Positions 23,839-33,197 of a DNA stretch of 64,000 bases are shown one piece after another. Position numbers and translations under genes: made by a program. The stretch comes from Chryseobacterium sp. Bi04 (GTDB lineage: Bacteria > Bacteroidota > Bacteroidia > Flavobacteriales > Weeksellaceae), in NCBI RefSeq assembly GCF_918698085.1, contig NZ_CAKKLP010000003.1:326774-390773 (forward strand), read 5' to 3'. The notes below the pieces were generated by a model. It did no database searches. It was given only the letters and a program-made list of their open reading frames with translations, and was not told where the DNA came from. The first letter of the stretch is position 1, and each line of letters begins with the position of its first letter.

Positions 23839-23943
23839 AATAACAATTTACAGATAGAATATGAATTATGTTTTGGCTGGAACCATTGGGTGAATTTTTA
23901 TAAGATAAACAGGCTAAAGTCTATTTCTATTGATGATAGACAA

Positions 23944-23988
23944 AAAAGTTCATAAAAGCCCTAATCTCTCAGGCTTCTATGAACTTTT
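23944..23988 (-). terminator. Terminator of the M28 peptidase operon
   Basis: AAAAGTTCATAAAAGCC (23944-23960) and GGCTTCTATGAACTTTT (23972-23988) pair at 16 of 17 positions. On the minus strand a T-run follows. It lies 22 bases past the stop of the last M28 gene. Confidence 0.85.
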
Positions 23989-24010
23989 ATGTTTAGCTAT
24001 AATTTTTTTA

Positions 24011-25369
24011 CTACCAGTTTCTATCGATCATGTAGATCATCTGTGTCATGGCTGTAGCTCCCAGCAGGAGTTCTCTGCGGTTCACCTTTTCAAAGGTATC
24101 TTCTTCTGTATGATGGATATCGAAATATCTTTGTGAATCAGGCATCAGCTCAGCAGCAGGGATTCCCATGTCGTGAAGAGGGTATAAATCTGTTCCGGAA
24201 AATCTTTCATTAAAGTTATAGACTCCGTATGGAAGGAAGAGTTTTGACCAGTTTTTGATTTGATTTCTTCTGGCATCATCCATGTCCAGGGCAATTCCTC
24301 TTGGGGCAAAACCACCGGCATCAGATTCAATAGCAAAAAGATGTTTTTCATTGTTTTCCTTTACTGCTTTACCATACTGAACACCTCCTTTTACGCCGTT
24401 TTCTTCATTGGCGAAACATACTACTCTGATGGTATGGTTGTTTTGTATTCCCAGTTTTTTGAAGGTCCTCAACACTTCTATACTCTGAACAATTCCGGCT
24501 CCGTCATCATGTGCTCCTTCACCTACATCCCAAGAATCCAGGTGTCCGCCAACGACAATAACGCTTTGGTCTTTTTTACCTGTAATTTCACCAATAACAG
24601 AGTGGGAGAGTTTCTCACCTTTCATCCCACAGTTGGAATTAAGTTTAGCGGTGATATTCTGGCTTTTCAGGAGAGTTTCCAGCTCATCTGCCGTTGTATT
24701 TCCAACAGCTACAGCGGGTACTTTGGAAACATTATCTTCATAGCGCATTGCTCCGGTATGAGGAACATCATCGAAGGCTGAAGAAAGAGAGCGTATAATA
24801 GCAAATTTTCCGCCTTTTTTAGCGGTTAATGCAGCAGCAGTGACCCTATACTTGGCAGCATCACTATATCCTTTGAATGTTTCTATAAATGACTGACTGA
24901 AAGGATAGTTGAAGAAAACAATCTTATCCTTTACTTTTTCTGCCGGCAATTTGTTATATTCTTCAATGGATTTTACCATGATGATTTCTCCTGAAACATC
25001 TTTTCCTCCTGTTCCTTCGGAATTTCCTAAAGAAAGCATTTTAAGATTTTTCCAGTTGCCATTTGAAGTTTTAATCTGTAATGATTCTTTACCTCTCTCC
25101 CAGACAGGGATCATTACTTCCTGAAGCCATACTTTATCCGCTCCGGCATCTTTAAGTTTTTGTGCTGCCCATTTTACAGACTTTTCATAAGCTTCGGAAC
25201 CGCTTAAACGATGGCCAATATTTTTGGTGAGTTCCCTCAATTCGTTATAGCCTTTTCCATGGTTTAAGATTTCAGTAGAGATCTTGTTAAACTGTATAGA
25301 GTCTTCTTTGGTTTGGCCAAAAACAGCTACTCCCAAAACTAATAATGTTGTACCTAATATCTTTTTCAT
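24011..25369 (-). CDS. M28-family peptidase (third of three in tandem)
   Basis: A 452-residue exported zinc peptidase of the M28 family, close in layout to carboxypeptidase Q/PGCP. The signal peptide is MKKILGTTLLVLGVAVFG. A protease-associated-like domain fills about 120-250. Catalytic residues are all present: His in GGHLDSWD, Asp in GAHDDGAG, the Glu pair in FANEENG, Asp in ESDAGG, and the late His in DIHHTEEDTF. The start is ATG 25367-25369; the longer frame begins with a TTG that lies inside the previous gene's stop region. It is 2 bases from the preceding paralogue and very similar to it, so the pair is a recent duplication. Confidence 0.93.
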   Translation of the reverse strand: MKKILGTTLLVLGVAVFGQTKEDSIQFNKISTEILNHGKGYNELRELTKNIGHRLSGSEAYEKSVKWAAQKLKDAGADKVWLQEVMIPVWERGKESLQIKTSNGNWKNLKMLSLGNSEGTGGKDVSGEIIMVKSIEEYNKLPAEKVKDKIVFFNYPFSQSFIETFKGYSDAAKYRVTAAALTAKKGGKFAIIRSLSSAFDDVPHTGAMRYEDNVSKVPAVAVGNTTADELETLLKSQNITAKLNSNCGMKGEKLSHSVIGEITGKKDQSVIVVGGHLDSWDVGEGAHDDGAGIVQSIEVLRTFKKLGIQNNHTIRVVCFANEENGVKGGVQYGKAVKENNEKHLFAIESDAGGFAPRGIALDMDDARRNQIKNWSKLFLPYGVYNFNERFSGTDLYPLHDMGIPAAELMPDSQRYFDIHHTEEDTFEKVNRRELLLGATAMTQMIYMIDRNW

Positions 25370-25371
25370 AG

Positions 25372-26733
25372 TTACCAATTTTTATCAATCATATAAATAA
25401 GTTGTGTCATCACCGTGGAACCGAGAAGAAGTTCTCTGCGGTTTACTTTTTCAAAAGTATCTTCTGAAGTGTGATGGATATCGAAATAACGTTGTGGATC
25501 AGGAACTAATTCTGCAGTGGGAACGCCCATTTCATGAAGCGGAGCAATATCTGAACCTGAATATTTTCCTTCAAAGTTATAAACTCCATAAGGCAAAAAT
25601 AGGTTTACCCAGCTTTTGACCTGGTTTCTTTTGATATCATCCATTTCTAATGAAATACCTCGTGGAGAATAGCCTCCTGCATCAGATTCAATAGCGAAAA
25701 GGTGTTTTTCATTGTGATCTTTAGCGTTTTTTCCGTATTGTTTGCCGCCTTTTGTCCCATTTTCTTCATTGGCGAAGCAAACGGCTCTGATGGTATGGTT
25801 ATTTTGTAATCCTAACTTTTTGAAGGTTCTTAACACTTCTATACTCTGAACGATTCCTGCTCCGTCATCATGGGCTCCTTCGCCTACGTCCCATGAATCC
25901 AGGTGTCCGCCAACAACAATAACATTTTTATCTTTTTTTCCTGTAATTTCACCAATAACGGAGTGGGAGAGTTTCTCACCTTTCATTCCACAGTTCGAGT
26001 TAAGTTTTGCTGTTACCTTTTGACTTTTTAATAAAACTTCCAGTTCGTCTGCGCTGGTATTTCCAATCGTCAGTGCAGGAACTTTAGATATACTATCATC
26101 ATAACGCATATTTCCGGTGTGTGGAATATCATCAAAAGCTGAAGAAAGAGAACGTATAACAGCAAATTTTCCGCCTTTTTTAGCGGTTAAGGAGGCTGCT
26201 GTCCTTCTGTAAGCTCCTGCTTCCCGATAAGCAATAAAGGTTTGTACATGCCCCTGATTGAAGGGATAATTAAAGAAAACAATTTTATCTTTCACTTTTT
26301 CAGCCGGTAGTTTGTCATATTCTTCCAATGACTTTACCATGATAATTTCTCCTGAGACATCTTTTCCTCCTGTACCCTCAGAGTTACCCAGAGAAAGCAT
26401 TTTAAGGCTTTTCCAGTTGCCATTTGAAGTTTTGATGTGTAATGATTCTTTACCTCTTTCCCAGACAGGAATCATTACTTCCTGAAGCCAAACTTTATCA
26501 GCTCCGGCCTCTTTAAGTTTTTGTGCCGCCCATTTTACAGATTCTTCATAAGCTTCAGAACCGCTTAAACGGTTACCGATATTTTTGGTGAGCTCCCTCA
26601 ATTCATTATAGCCTTTTCCATTATTCAGAATTTCTGTGGAAATCCTGTTAAACTGTATAGAATCCTCTTTGGTCTGGGCAGATAAAAAAGCCACGCCGAG
26701 AATGAATAATGATAGATTTATAATTTTTTTCAC
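25372..26733 (-). CDS. M28-family peptidase (second of three in tandem)
   Basis: A 453-residue exported M28 peptidase with the same layout and intact metal ligands as its neighbour (GGHLDSWD, GAHDDGAG, FANEENG, ESDAGG, DIHHTSEDTF). I place the start at GTG 26731-26733, which gives a normal signal peptide, (V)KKIINLSLFILGVAFLSAQ, and lies 1 base past the preceding stop. The longer frame starts at a TTG inside the upstream gene and adds charged residues before the signal peptide. A GTG start is inferred, not proven. The middle gene of the operon. Confidence 0.9.
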   Translation of the reverse strand: MKKIINLSLFILGVAFLSAQTKEDSIQFNRISTEILNNGKGYNELRELTKNIGNRLSGSEAYEESVKWAAQKLKEAGADKVWLQEVMIPVWERGKESLHIKTSNGNWKSLKMLSLGNSEGTGGKDVSGEIIMVKSLEEYDKLPAEKVKDKIVFFNYPFNQGHVQTFIAYREAGAYRRTAASLTAKKGGKFAVIRSLSSAFDDIPHTGNMRYDDSISKVPALTIGNTSADELEVLLKSQKVTAKLNSNCGMKGEKLSHSVIGEITGKKDKNVIVVGGHLDSWDVGEGAHDDGAGIVQSIEVLRTFKKLGLQNNHTIRAVCFANEENGTKGGKQYGKNAKDHNEKHLFAIESDAGGYSPRGISLEMDDIKRNQVKSWVNLFLPYGVYNFEGKYSGSDIAPLHEMGVPTAELVPDPQRYFDIHHTSEDTFEKVNRRELLLGSTVMTQLIYMIDKNW

Positions 26734-26734
26734 G

Positions 26735-28138
26735 TTACCAGTTTTTATCAATCATGAAAATAAGTTGAGTCATAGCAACAGCTCCCAGGAGAAGCTCTCT
26801 TTTATTTACCTTGTCGAAAGTATCTTCTACGGAATGATGGTAGTCAAAATAACGTTGTGTGTCTACTACCAGTTCTGCCAGCGGGATATCCAGTTTTTTT
26901 AAGGGGGCAATATCCTGTATTGCATACGTTTGATCAAAATCATAAATTCCGTAGGGAAGGAAGTAGTTTTTCCATTCAAAAATCTGTCTTCTTCTCTGAG
27001 GAGGCATATCTAAAGAAAATCCTCTTGGCGAATAGCCTCCGGAATCTGTTCCTAAAGCGAAAATATGTTTCTCATCTTTCTTTTTTACATACGAGGCATA
27101 CATATCCCGTCCCTGGCCGCCATTTTCACTATTGGCGTACAATACAACTCTTATCGTATGATTATTGGTAAAGCCAAGTGCTTTAAGCGTTCTTAGAACC
27201 TCAATACACTGTACAACTCCGGAACCGTCATCGTGGGCTCCTTCTGCAAAGTCCCATGAATCAAGCTGTGCTCCTAGAACAATCACTTTTGCGTCTTTAT
27301 TTCCTGGAATTTCGCCGATAATATTCTGGTTAACAGCTTCTCCTTTAGTTTCGGCAGACAGGTTCAGTTTAGCAGTTACTTTTTGCTTTTTCAATAATTT
27401 TTCAAGTTCATCAGCCGATTTTACTCCGATGGTTATTGCAGGAATCCTCACCCTGTCATCTGGTTCATAATAAATCATTTTAGCATGAGGGGTATCGTCC
27501 GAAGCTGTAGTGAGTGACCGTATAATTAAACCTTTAGCGCCTCTTTTGCCAATGACAGAGGCTGAGAGCAGCTTAGATTTGGCCGTGATAAGATAAGCGT
27601 CAACGGTATTGACTACTTTCTGGTCTAAAGGAGAATTGACGAAAACTATTTTATCTTTTAATTGTACAGAGGTTAAAGCGTTCAGTTCCGCCATGTCATT
27701 TACCAGTAAAAGCTCCGCTGTAAGATCTTTTCCGCCTGTTCCTTCAGAGTTTCCAAAGGAGAGCATTCTGATGTTTTTCCATTCTCCGTTTCCTGATTTT
27801 ATCTGTAGATATTCTTTACCCCTGATCCAAACAGGAACTTTTACATCCTGTTTCCATATATTTTGTATACCGGCATCTTTCAGTTTTTTCTCAGCCCATT
27901 CCGATGCTTTTGCATAACCCGGAGTGGCGCTGAAGCGAGGTCCGATGCCTTTTGTAAGCTCTCCAAGATTAGAGTAAGCTTCACCATTGGTTAAGATTTC
28001 GTCTGATATCTTTTTAAATTCATCATGATAATTGAATTTGGCTACGGTGCCTTTTTTTGCCGGATGTTTTTGCGGCTTTTTCTGAGAAAATAAAAATCCA
28101 CTCAAAAAGAGTGGAAGTATGATGAATATTTTTTTCAT
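26735..28138 (-). CDS. M28-like protein with lost catalytic residues (first of three in tandem)
   Basis: A 467-residue exported homologue of the two peptidases that follow, with signal peptide MKKIFIILPLFLSGFLFSQ and a Lys/Pro-rich stretch at 20-31. The first zinc ligand His is replaced by Gln291 (GAQLDSWD), and the general-base Glu by Ser337 (YANSENG). The bridging Asp (AHDDGSG, 303), the second Glu (338), Asp365 (TDSGG) and the late His (DYHHSVEDTF) remain. By comparison with Vibrio aminopeptidase, one metal site and the catalytic base are lost, so it is probably inactive or altered in chemistry. It is the first gene of the operon. Confidence 0.9.
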   Translation of the reverse strand: MKKIFIILPLFLSGFLFSQKKPQKHPAKKGTVAKFNYHDEFKKISDEILTNGEAYSNLGELTKGIGPRFSATPGYAKASEWAEKKLKDAGIQNIWKQDVKVPVWIRGKEYLQIKSGNGEWKNIRMLSFGNSEGTGGKDLTAELLLVNDMAELNALTSVQLKDKIVFVNSPLDQKVVNTVDAYLITAKSKLLSASVIGKRGAKGLIIRSLTTASDDTPHAKMIYYEPDDRVRIPAITIGVKSADELEKLLKKQKVTAKLNLSAETKGEAVNQNIIGEIPGNKDAKVIVLGAQLDSWDFAEGAHDDGSGVVQCIEVLRTLKALGFTNNHTIRVVLYANSENGGQGRDMYASYVKKKDEKHIFALGTDSGGYSPRGFSLDMPPQRRRQIFEWKNYFLPYGIYDFDQTYAIQDIAPLKKLDIPLAELVVDTQRYFDYHHSVEDTFDKVNKRELLLGAVAMTQLIFMIDKNW

Positions 28139-28193
28139 TTTTTTATTGACCTTTCTTTTCCGATGTTAAAAGTAGGAAAAAAATGGGAATTTA

Positions 28194-29438
28194 TTAAGAT
28201 TTCATGTCGTACATTAATAAAGCAGTAACCAATTTGGGTTCAATGAATGTACATTTTGGAGGCATACTTAATCTTAAGTCTGAAATTTTAATCATATCGT
28301 TAAAACTTACAGGGTAGATTCCGAAGCCTACTACACCTTCACCACTGTCTATCTTTTCTTTTAAGATATTGATACCGTTAATATTAGAAGTTCCTTTTAC
28401 ATATGATATTTTATCTGAGCTGTCAGGATCTTCAATTTTCAGGATATCTTTGAAAATATATTTATCTAAAAGATGGTGGTCAAGGTTATCCAGAGACATT
28501 TCTTTGGAACGAAGGTCGTGTTTTACGTGAAGGGAATAAAACTTTCCACCAAGATACATTGAAATATGGAATTTCTGAGACGGGAAATACGAGGCTTCTC
28601 CTTTTTCATGAATAAGAAAATAAGTCTCAAGTTCTTTTAAAAACTGCTCATTGGAGAGACCGTTCATATCATGTAAAATTCTGTTGTAATCATGAATTTT
28701 AATAGACTGGTTGGAAACGATAAAGCTGTATACAAAATTGTAAAGCTCAGTTCCGTTATGTCTTTTATTTTTCTCTTTGTGACGCTTTGCATTGATGGCT
28801 GTAGAGCCAATTCTATGGTGTCCGTCGGCAATATAAAATGAATCAATCTGATCTATTACTTCTTTGAACTGCTGAAGTTTCAGACGGTTATCTATTCTCC
28901 AGATTTTATGTCTTATACCCAGGTTATCAGTATGATTAAAAATAGGAACATTTTTTTCCTCATGGTTCATCAACAGCTCAATTTTAGAGTTGGCAGGGTA
29001 GGTGAGCAGTACTGGCTCGGCCTGCAGGCTTACTTTTTCAAGATAGTGTGCCAGTTTTTCTTTTTTCTGAGGAATGGTACTTTCATGTCTTTTGATTTTT
29101 CCATTCCAGAAATCTTCAATGCTGGCCAGTCCCAAAAGTCCTCTGAAAACCTGTTTATTGGGGTATATCTGCTCATAAAGATAATAGGCTGAACTGTCCT
29201 GGACTAATTTTTTTTCGTCCAGAAGCTCTTCAAATGTAGAACGGATCTTCCTCAGGTTCCGGTCAATATCTTTGGATTTACTTACAACATAAGGTTTGAT
29301 CATATTGATGTAAGTATTTTCAACTTGAGCCTTCTCTGCAATCTCTTCCTGGGTGAAATTATCCAGTGGATGTGTAGGGAAAGTACTCTCCAAGTCTTTA
29401 TGAGGTCTTATTCCACGGAAAGGTTTAAAAACAGGCAT
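28194..29438 (-). CDS. DUF1015 family protein
   Basis: A 414-residue cytoplasmic protein with the DUF1015 start (FKPFRGIRPHKDL) and the family signature DGHHR (FYIADGHHRIGSTAINAKRH, about 203-222). The DGHHR motif recalls the GxxR/GxHR loop of ParB/sulfiredoxin-fold proteins, including free-serine kinases; whether DUF1015 does such chemistry is not known to me. It starts 2 bases after the stop of serA, so it is translated from the same message and is likely linked to serine or phosphoserine metabolism. No serB phosphatase is seen in this group. Confidence 0.9.
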   Translation of the reverse strand: MPVFKPFRGIRPHKDLESTFPTHPLDNFTQEEIAEKAQVENTYINMIKPYVVSKSKDIDRNLRKIRSTFEELLDEKKLVQDSSAYYLYEQIYPNKQVFRGLLGLASIEDFWNGKIKRHESTIPQKKEKLAHYLEKVSLQAEPVLLTYPANSKIELLMNHEEKNVPIFNHTDNLGIRHKIWRIDNRLKLQQFKEVIDQIDSFYIADGHHRIGSTAINAKRHKEKNKRHNGTELYNFVYSFIVSNQSIKIHDYNRILHDMNGLSNEQFLKELETYFLIHEKGEASYFPSQKFHISMYLGGKFYSLHVKHDLRSKEMSLDNLDHHLLDKYIFKDILKIEDPDSSDKISYVKGTSNINGINILKEKIDSGEGVVGFGIYPVSFNDMIKISDLRLSMPPKCTFIEPKLVTALLMYDMKS

Positions 29439-29440
29439 AT

Positions 29441-30406
29441 TTATCTTATAGTTTCTTTTTGTAACTTAATAATTTGTTCCGCAAGTTCGACTCCGATTTT
29501 CTCTTGCGCATCCACTGTATTACCTCCTACATGAGGAGACAGGGATAATGATGGGTTCATCAACAATGGCAGTTCCGGGCTGGGTTCATTTTCAAAAACA
29601 TCCAATGCCGCTCCCGCCACTTTACCTGACTCAATGAAGTCTATTAATGTCACTTCATTGATAACACCGCCCCTTGCTGTATTTACAATATAAACACCGT
29701 CTTTCATTTTTTCAAATTGAGGGGTATCTATAATATACTTATTTGTTTTTGGAGTATTGATACTGATAAAGTCTGCATCTTTAAGAAATGCATCCATATC
29801 ATTGGTAGACGTGATTTCAAAATGAACAACCTGCCCATCAAAGAAATTCAGGGTAAGAACTTCCGTTCTCGGGTTTTTTGTAAGAACCTGAACTTTCATT
29901 CCTAATGCAATCCCCATTTTTACCACTTCCTGGCCAATACTTCCAAAGCCAATAACTCCTAATGTCTTTCCTGAAAGTTCATAGGCATTACTGAATGATT
30001 TTTTCATGGCATTAAAGTGAGTGTCTCCTTCCAGAGGCATCAGCCTGTTGGATTCATGAAGAAATCTCGCTAATGAAAAAAAGTGTCCGAAAACCAGTTC
30101 TGCTACAGACTTTGAAGATGCTGTAGGAGTATTGATAATTTTAATTCCTTTACTTTTAGCATAGTCAACATCAATGTTATCCATCCCAATTCCGCCTCTT
30201 CCTATAATCTGAAGACCGGGGCATGCATCAATCAGTTCTTGTCTTACTTTTGTTGCACTTCTTACCAAAAGGACATCCACGTTATTATCATTGATAAATT
30301 TAATAACGTGATCTTGAGCCACTCTATTGTCCAGGATCTCAATTCCGGCTTCTTTTAAAGCCTGTTCTCCTGATTTTGAAATTCCATCGTTTGCTAAAAC
30401 TTTCAT
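29441..30406 (-). CDS. serA: D-3-phosphoglycerate dehydrogenase (D-2-hydroxyacid dehydrogenase)
   Basis: A 321-residue NAD-dependent dehydrogenase that would oxidise 3-phosphoglycerate in the first step of serine synthesis. The Rossmann motif GVIGFGSIGQEV is at 150-161. The catalytic Arg lies in NTARGGVI, the Glu in DVFENEP and the His in SPHVGGNT. There is no C-terminal ACT domain, so it is the short form without classical serine feedback. It lies downstream of serC by 112 bases and is directly followed by the DUF1015 gene. Confidence 0.9.
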   Translation of the reverse strand: MKVLANDGISKSGEQALKEAGIEILDNRVAQDHVIKFINDNNVDVLLVRSATKVRQELIDACPGLQIIGRGGIGMDNIDVDYAKSKGIKIINTPTASSKSVAELVFGHFFSLARFLHESNRLMPLEGDTHFNAMKKSFSNAYELSGKTLGVIGFGSIGQEVVKMGIALGMKVQVLTKNPRTEVLTLNFFDGQVVHFEITSTNDMDAFLKDADFISINTPKTNKYIIDTPQFEKMKDGVYIVNTARGGVINEVTLIDFIESGKVAGAALDVFENEPSPELPLLMNPSLSLSPHVGGNTVDAQEKIGVELAEQIIKLQKETIR

Positions 30407-30518
30407 GCGTTATTTTATTATAGATGTTAAATTTGAGAAATAAGAAGTGAGATTTTTAGGGTCTAACCTCTGAAATCAGTCATCTATTATTTTTTTATTT
30501 TCGGTCGCCTAATATAAG

Positions 30519-31583
30519 CTATTTTATCGACTTCATTACATCCACTAAAACCTGCACGCTTTCAATTGTCAAAGCATTGTACAAGCTTGCTCTGTATCCG
30601 CCTAAGCTTCTGTGTCCGTTAAGTCCACTGATACCGGCAGCTTTCCATGCGTTATCAAATTCTTCTTTTTTGCTTTCGTCTGTAATGTTAAAAGAAACAT
30701 TCATTAATGAGCGGTCTTCTTCTACACAGAATGTTTTGAACAGTGGATTGCTGTCAATTTCATTATATAAAAGCTTAGCTTTGGCCTCGTTTCTTTGCTC
30801 TGCAGCAGCAATTCCGCCATTATTTTCAAGGTGTTGAAGAGTCAATAAAGACGCATATACAGGGAATACAGGAGGTGTATTGTACATAGATTCTTTGCTG
30901 ATATGCTGGGAATAATCCAGTATAGACAACATATTCTCTCTTCCTGTTTTACCAAGAATTTCTTTTTTTATAACCACTAAAGTAACTCCGGCAGGTCCCA
31001 TATTCTTCTGAGCTCCCGCATAGATTAAGTCAAATTTTGAGAAATCAAGCTGTCTTGAGAAAATATCAGAACTCATATCACATACCATCAGCGTGTCTAC
31101 CTCAGGAAAAGATTTCATTTGAGTTCCATAAATTGTATTGTTGGAAGTACAGTGAAAATAATCGTAATCTGAACCTACCGTATAATTTTTAGGAATGAAA
31201 GAGTAGTTTTCTTCTTTTGAAGAGCCTACAACATCTACACTTCCTAATTTCTTTGCTTCTTTGATCGCTCCGGCAGCCCAGGTACCCGTATCCAGGTATG
31301 CGGCTTTGCCACCTACTTTCATAAGGTTATAAGGAACCATTGCAAACTGCAAGCTGGCACCACCACCCAAATAAAGTACTTCATAATCATCACCAAGATT
31401 CATCAACCTTTTTACAATCGCACGTGCTTCGTCCATTACGGCTACGAAATCCTTGCTTCTGTGTGAAATTTCAAGAAGTGATAACCCGATACCATTAAAA
31501 TCTAAAATAGCCTGAGCTGATTTTTCAAATACTTCCTGAGGTAAAATGCATGGTCCTGCGCTGAAGTTGTGCTTTTTGTTCAT
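30519..31583 (-). CDS. serC: Phosphoserine aminotransferase
   Basis: A 354-residue class V PLP aminotransferase for the second step of serine synthesis. It opens NFSAGPCILPQEV, the family start. The PLP lysine is Lys193 in AGAQKNMGPAG. Substrate-binding HRS is at 41-43 and GGGAS at 73-77. Length is normal. It leads the serC-serA-DUF1015 group and is separated from the upstream ferredoxin by a bidirectional terminator, so it probably has its own promoter. Confidence 0.96.
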   Translation of the reverse strand: MNKKHNFSAGPCILPQEVFEKSAQAILDFNGIGLSLLEISHRSKDFVAVMDEARAIVKRLMNLGDDYEVLYLGGGASLQFAMVPYNLMKVGGKAAYLDTGTWAAGAIKEAKKLGSVDVVGSSKEENYSFIPKNYTVGSDYDYFHCTSNNTIYGTQMKSFPEVDTLMVCDMSSDIFSRQLDFSKFDLIYAGAQKNMGPAGVTLVVIKKEILGKTGRENMLSILDYSQHISKESMYNTPPVFPVYASLLTLQHLENNGGIAAAEQRNEAKAKLLYNEIDSNPLFKTFCVEEDRSLMNVSFNITDESKKEEFDNAWKAAGISGLNGHRSLGGYRASLYNALTIESVQVLVDVMKSIK

Positions 31584-31666
31584 ATTTTTTTACTTTTTGG
31601 TTGTAACAGGGAGCTGGCTCCCTGCGATTTATTTTTTTCTTTTTTACTAGATTTTGAATTTATGGT

Positions 31667-31706
31667 TAAAAAAACCGCCTCACAGATGATGAGACGGAAT
31701 TTTTTA
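31667..31706. terminator. Bidirectional terminator after the ferredoxin gene
   Basis: CCGCCTCA (31675-31682) pairs with TGAGACGG (31690-31697) with one wobble pair, flanked by AAAAAAA on the left and TTTTTT on the right. It partly overlaps the last codon of the ferredoxin gene. Confidence 0.85.
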
Positions 31707-32054
31707 TTCGCCGTGTAAAAATGCTTTTTTAGTAAGAAGGGTTTCCTCAGATTCTACATGATCTTCATCGGGAACACAACAGTCTACCGGACATACAGCC
31801 GCACACTGTGGTTCTTCATGGAAGCCTTTACATTCCGTACATTTATCTGTTACAATGAAATATACATCATCACTTACAGGTTCCTGTGCCGCGTCAGCAT
31901 CTACAGTAAGTCCTGATGGCAGTGTAATTGTCCCATTCAGGGCAGTACCATCAGAAGCTTTCCAGTCTACAGCTCCTTCATATATTGCATTGTTCGGGCA
32001 TTCAGGTTCACAAGCCCCACAGTTAATGCATTCATCAGTTATTTTAATAGCCAT
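31704..32054 (-). CDS. Di-cluster 4Fe-4S ferredoxin
   Basis: A 116-residue ferredoxin with two 4Fe-4S sites: CINCGACEPECP near the N-terminus and CTECKGFHEEPQCAAVCPVD further on. The spacing is that of the 'YfhL-like' group with an insert between clusters (about 25-65). It carries electrons for unknown partners. The divergent neighbour is acyl-CoA reductase. Confidence 0.93.
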   Translation of the reverse strand: MAIKITDECINCGACEPECPNNAIYEGAVDWKASDGTALNGTITLPSGLTVDADAAQEPVSDDVYFIVTDKCTECKGFHEEPQCAAVCPVDCCVPDEDHVESEETLLTKKAFLHGE

Positions 32055-32077
32055 CGCTAATTTTTTTTAAATTTGCA

Positions 32078-32085
32078 CAAAATTA
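32078..32085 (-). promoter_or_regulatory. -7 box of the ferredoxin gene
   Basis: On the minus strand TAATTTTG matches TAnnTTTG, 24 bases before the ferredoxin ATG. No clear -33 was found. Confidence 0.45.
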
Positions 32086-32113
32086 CAAAATATTCCCCAA
32101 TTTTACAGTAATT

Positions 32114-33148
32114 ATGAATAGCGAAAATCAAGTTTTAGGACTTATTAAATTAAGTGATTATATAAAAGCGTTTTTATCGAAAAAAACAGAAGACTACAAT
32201 CAGGATGATGTAGATATTGAATTATTGTTACAGAAAACAAAAATAGAGAACCAATGGTTTACCCTTGAGAATCAGAAATTTGCTTTACAGCAGTGGGCAG
32301 ATTTGCTTACCGCAGAAAGTATCAGAGGTTGGCTAAAAAACTATTCTATCTCTAAAATTTCAAAGAGAGTAGGCTTAATTTTGGCCGGAAATATTCCTTT
32401 AGTGGGATTTCATGATGTAATTTCTGTAGTTCTAAGCAATCATATTCCTGTAATTAAGCTGTCTTCAAAAGATAAGTATATGATTCCGTTCCTGTTAAAA
32501 AAATGGAAAGAATTTTCCGGAGATCAGGTTCAGTTTGAATTTGTAGAAAGATTAGAGAATTTTGATGCGGTCATTGCTACCGGAAGTAATAATACCGCAA
32601 GATATCTGGAGTATTATTTTAAAAATCATATGAGCATTATCCGTAAAAACAGAACATCGGTTGCTGTTTTAAAAGGTGATGAAACTGAAGAGGAATTACA
32701 GCTTTTAGCCAATGATATTTTCCAGTATTTTGGTCTGGGATGCAGGAATGTAACCCGGCTTTTTATCCCGCAGGACTATGTAATCGACAGATTATTTGAG
32801 AGTTTCGTAGGGTTTCAGGATATTATCAATCATCATAAATATGCCAATAATTATGATTACAACAGGGCTGTATACTTGCTGAACCAGGATAAGTTCTGGG
32901 ACAATAATTTTGTGATGCTGAAAGAGGATGATAAACTATTCAGCCCGCTTTCTGTGATCAATTTCAGCAGATACAGTTCATTGGAGGATGTTAAAAATTT
33001 TATAGCTGAAAACGAAGAGAATATTCAATGTATAGTAGCTAAAGATGAATTAGGATTAGACTCTATTCATTTCGGAGAGGCCCAGAATCCGGGTCTTGAT
33101 ACGTATGCGGATAATGTAGACACGATGAAATTTTTGGAAATGGTCTGA
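32114..33148 (+). CDS. LuxC-like acyl-CoA reductase
   Basis: A 344-residue protein of the LuxC/acyl-CoA reductase superfamily, which reduces activated fatty acids to aldehydes using NAD(P)H. The nucleotide-binding part has GLILAGNIPLVGFHDVI at about 84-100 and ATGSNNTARYLEYYFKN near 156-172. The active cysteine is likely in GLGCRNVTRLFIP near 210. It lacks a signal peptide. It is divergent from the ferredoxin gene, an arrangement I recall as common in flavobacteria, though no direct link is shown. Confidence 0.82.
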   Translation: MNSENQVLGLIKLSDYIKAFLSKKTEDYNQDDVDIELLLQKTKIENQWFTLENQKFALQQWADLLTAESIRGWLKNYSISKISKRVGLILAGNIPLVGFHDVISVVLSNHIPVIKLSSKDKYMIPFLLKKWKEFSGDQVQFEFVERLENFDAVIATGSNNTARYLEYYFKNHMSIIRKNRTSVAVLKGDETEEELQLLANDIFQYFGLGCRNVTRLFIPQDYVIDRLFESFVGFQDIINHHKYANNYDYNRAVYLLNQDKFWDNNFVMLKEDDKLFSPLSVINFSRYSSLEDVKNFIAENEENIQCIVAKDELGLDSIHFGEAQNPGLDTYADNVDTMKFLEMV

Positions 33149-33197
33149 TTTTCGTATCTTCCATCACTTATTTCACCAAAATAACAAAACGGATCAT

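Noticed and set aside
25370..25378. TTG start of the third M28 gene
   Set aside because: It overlaps the upstream stop and adds residues before a normal signal peptide that starts at ATG 25369.
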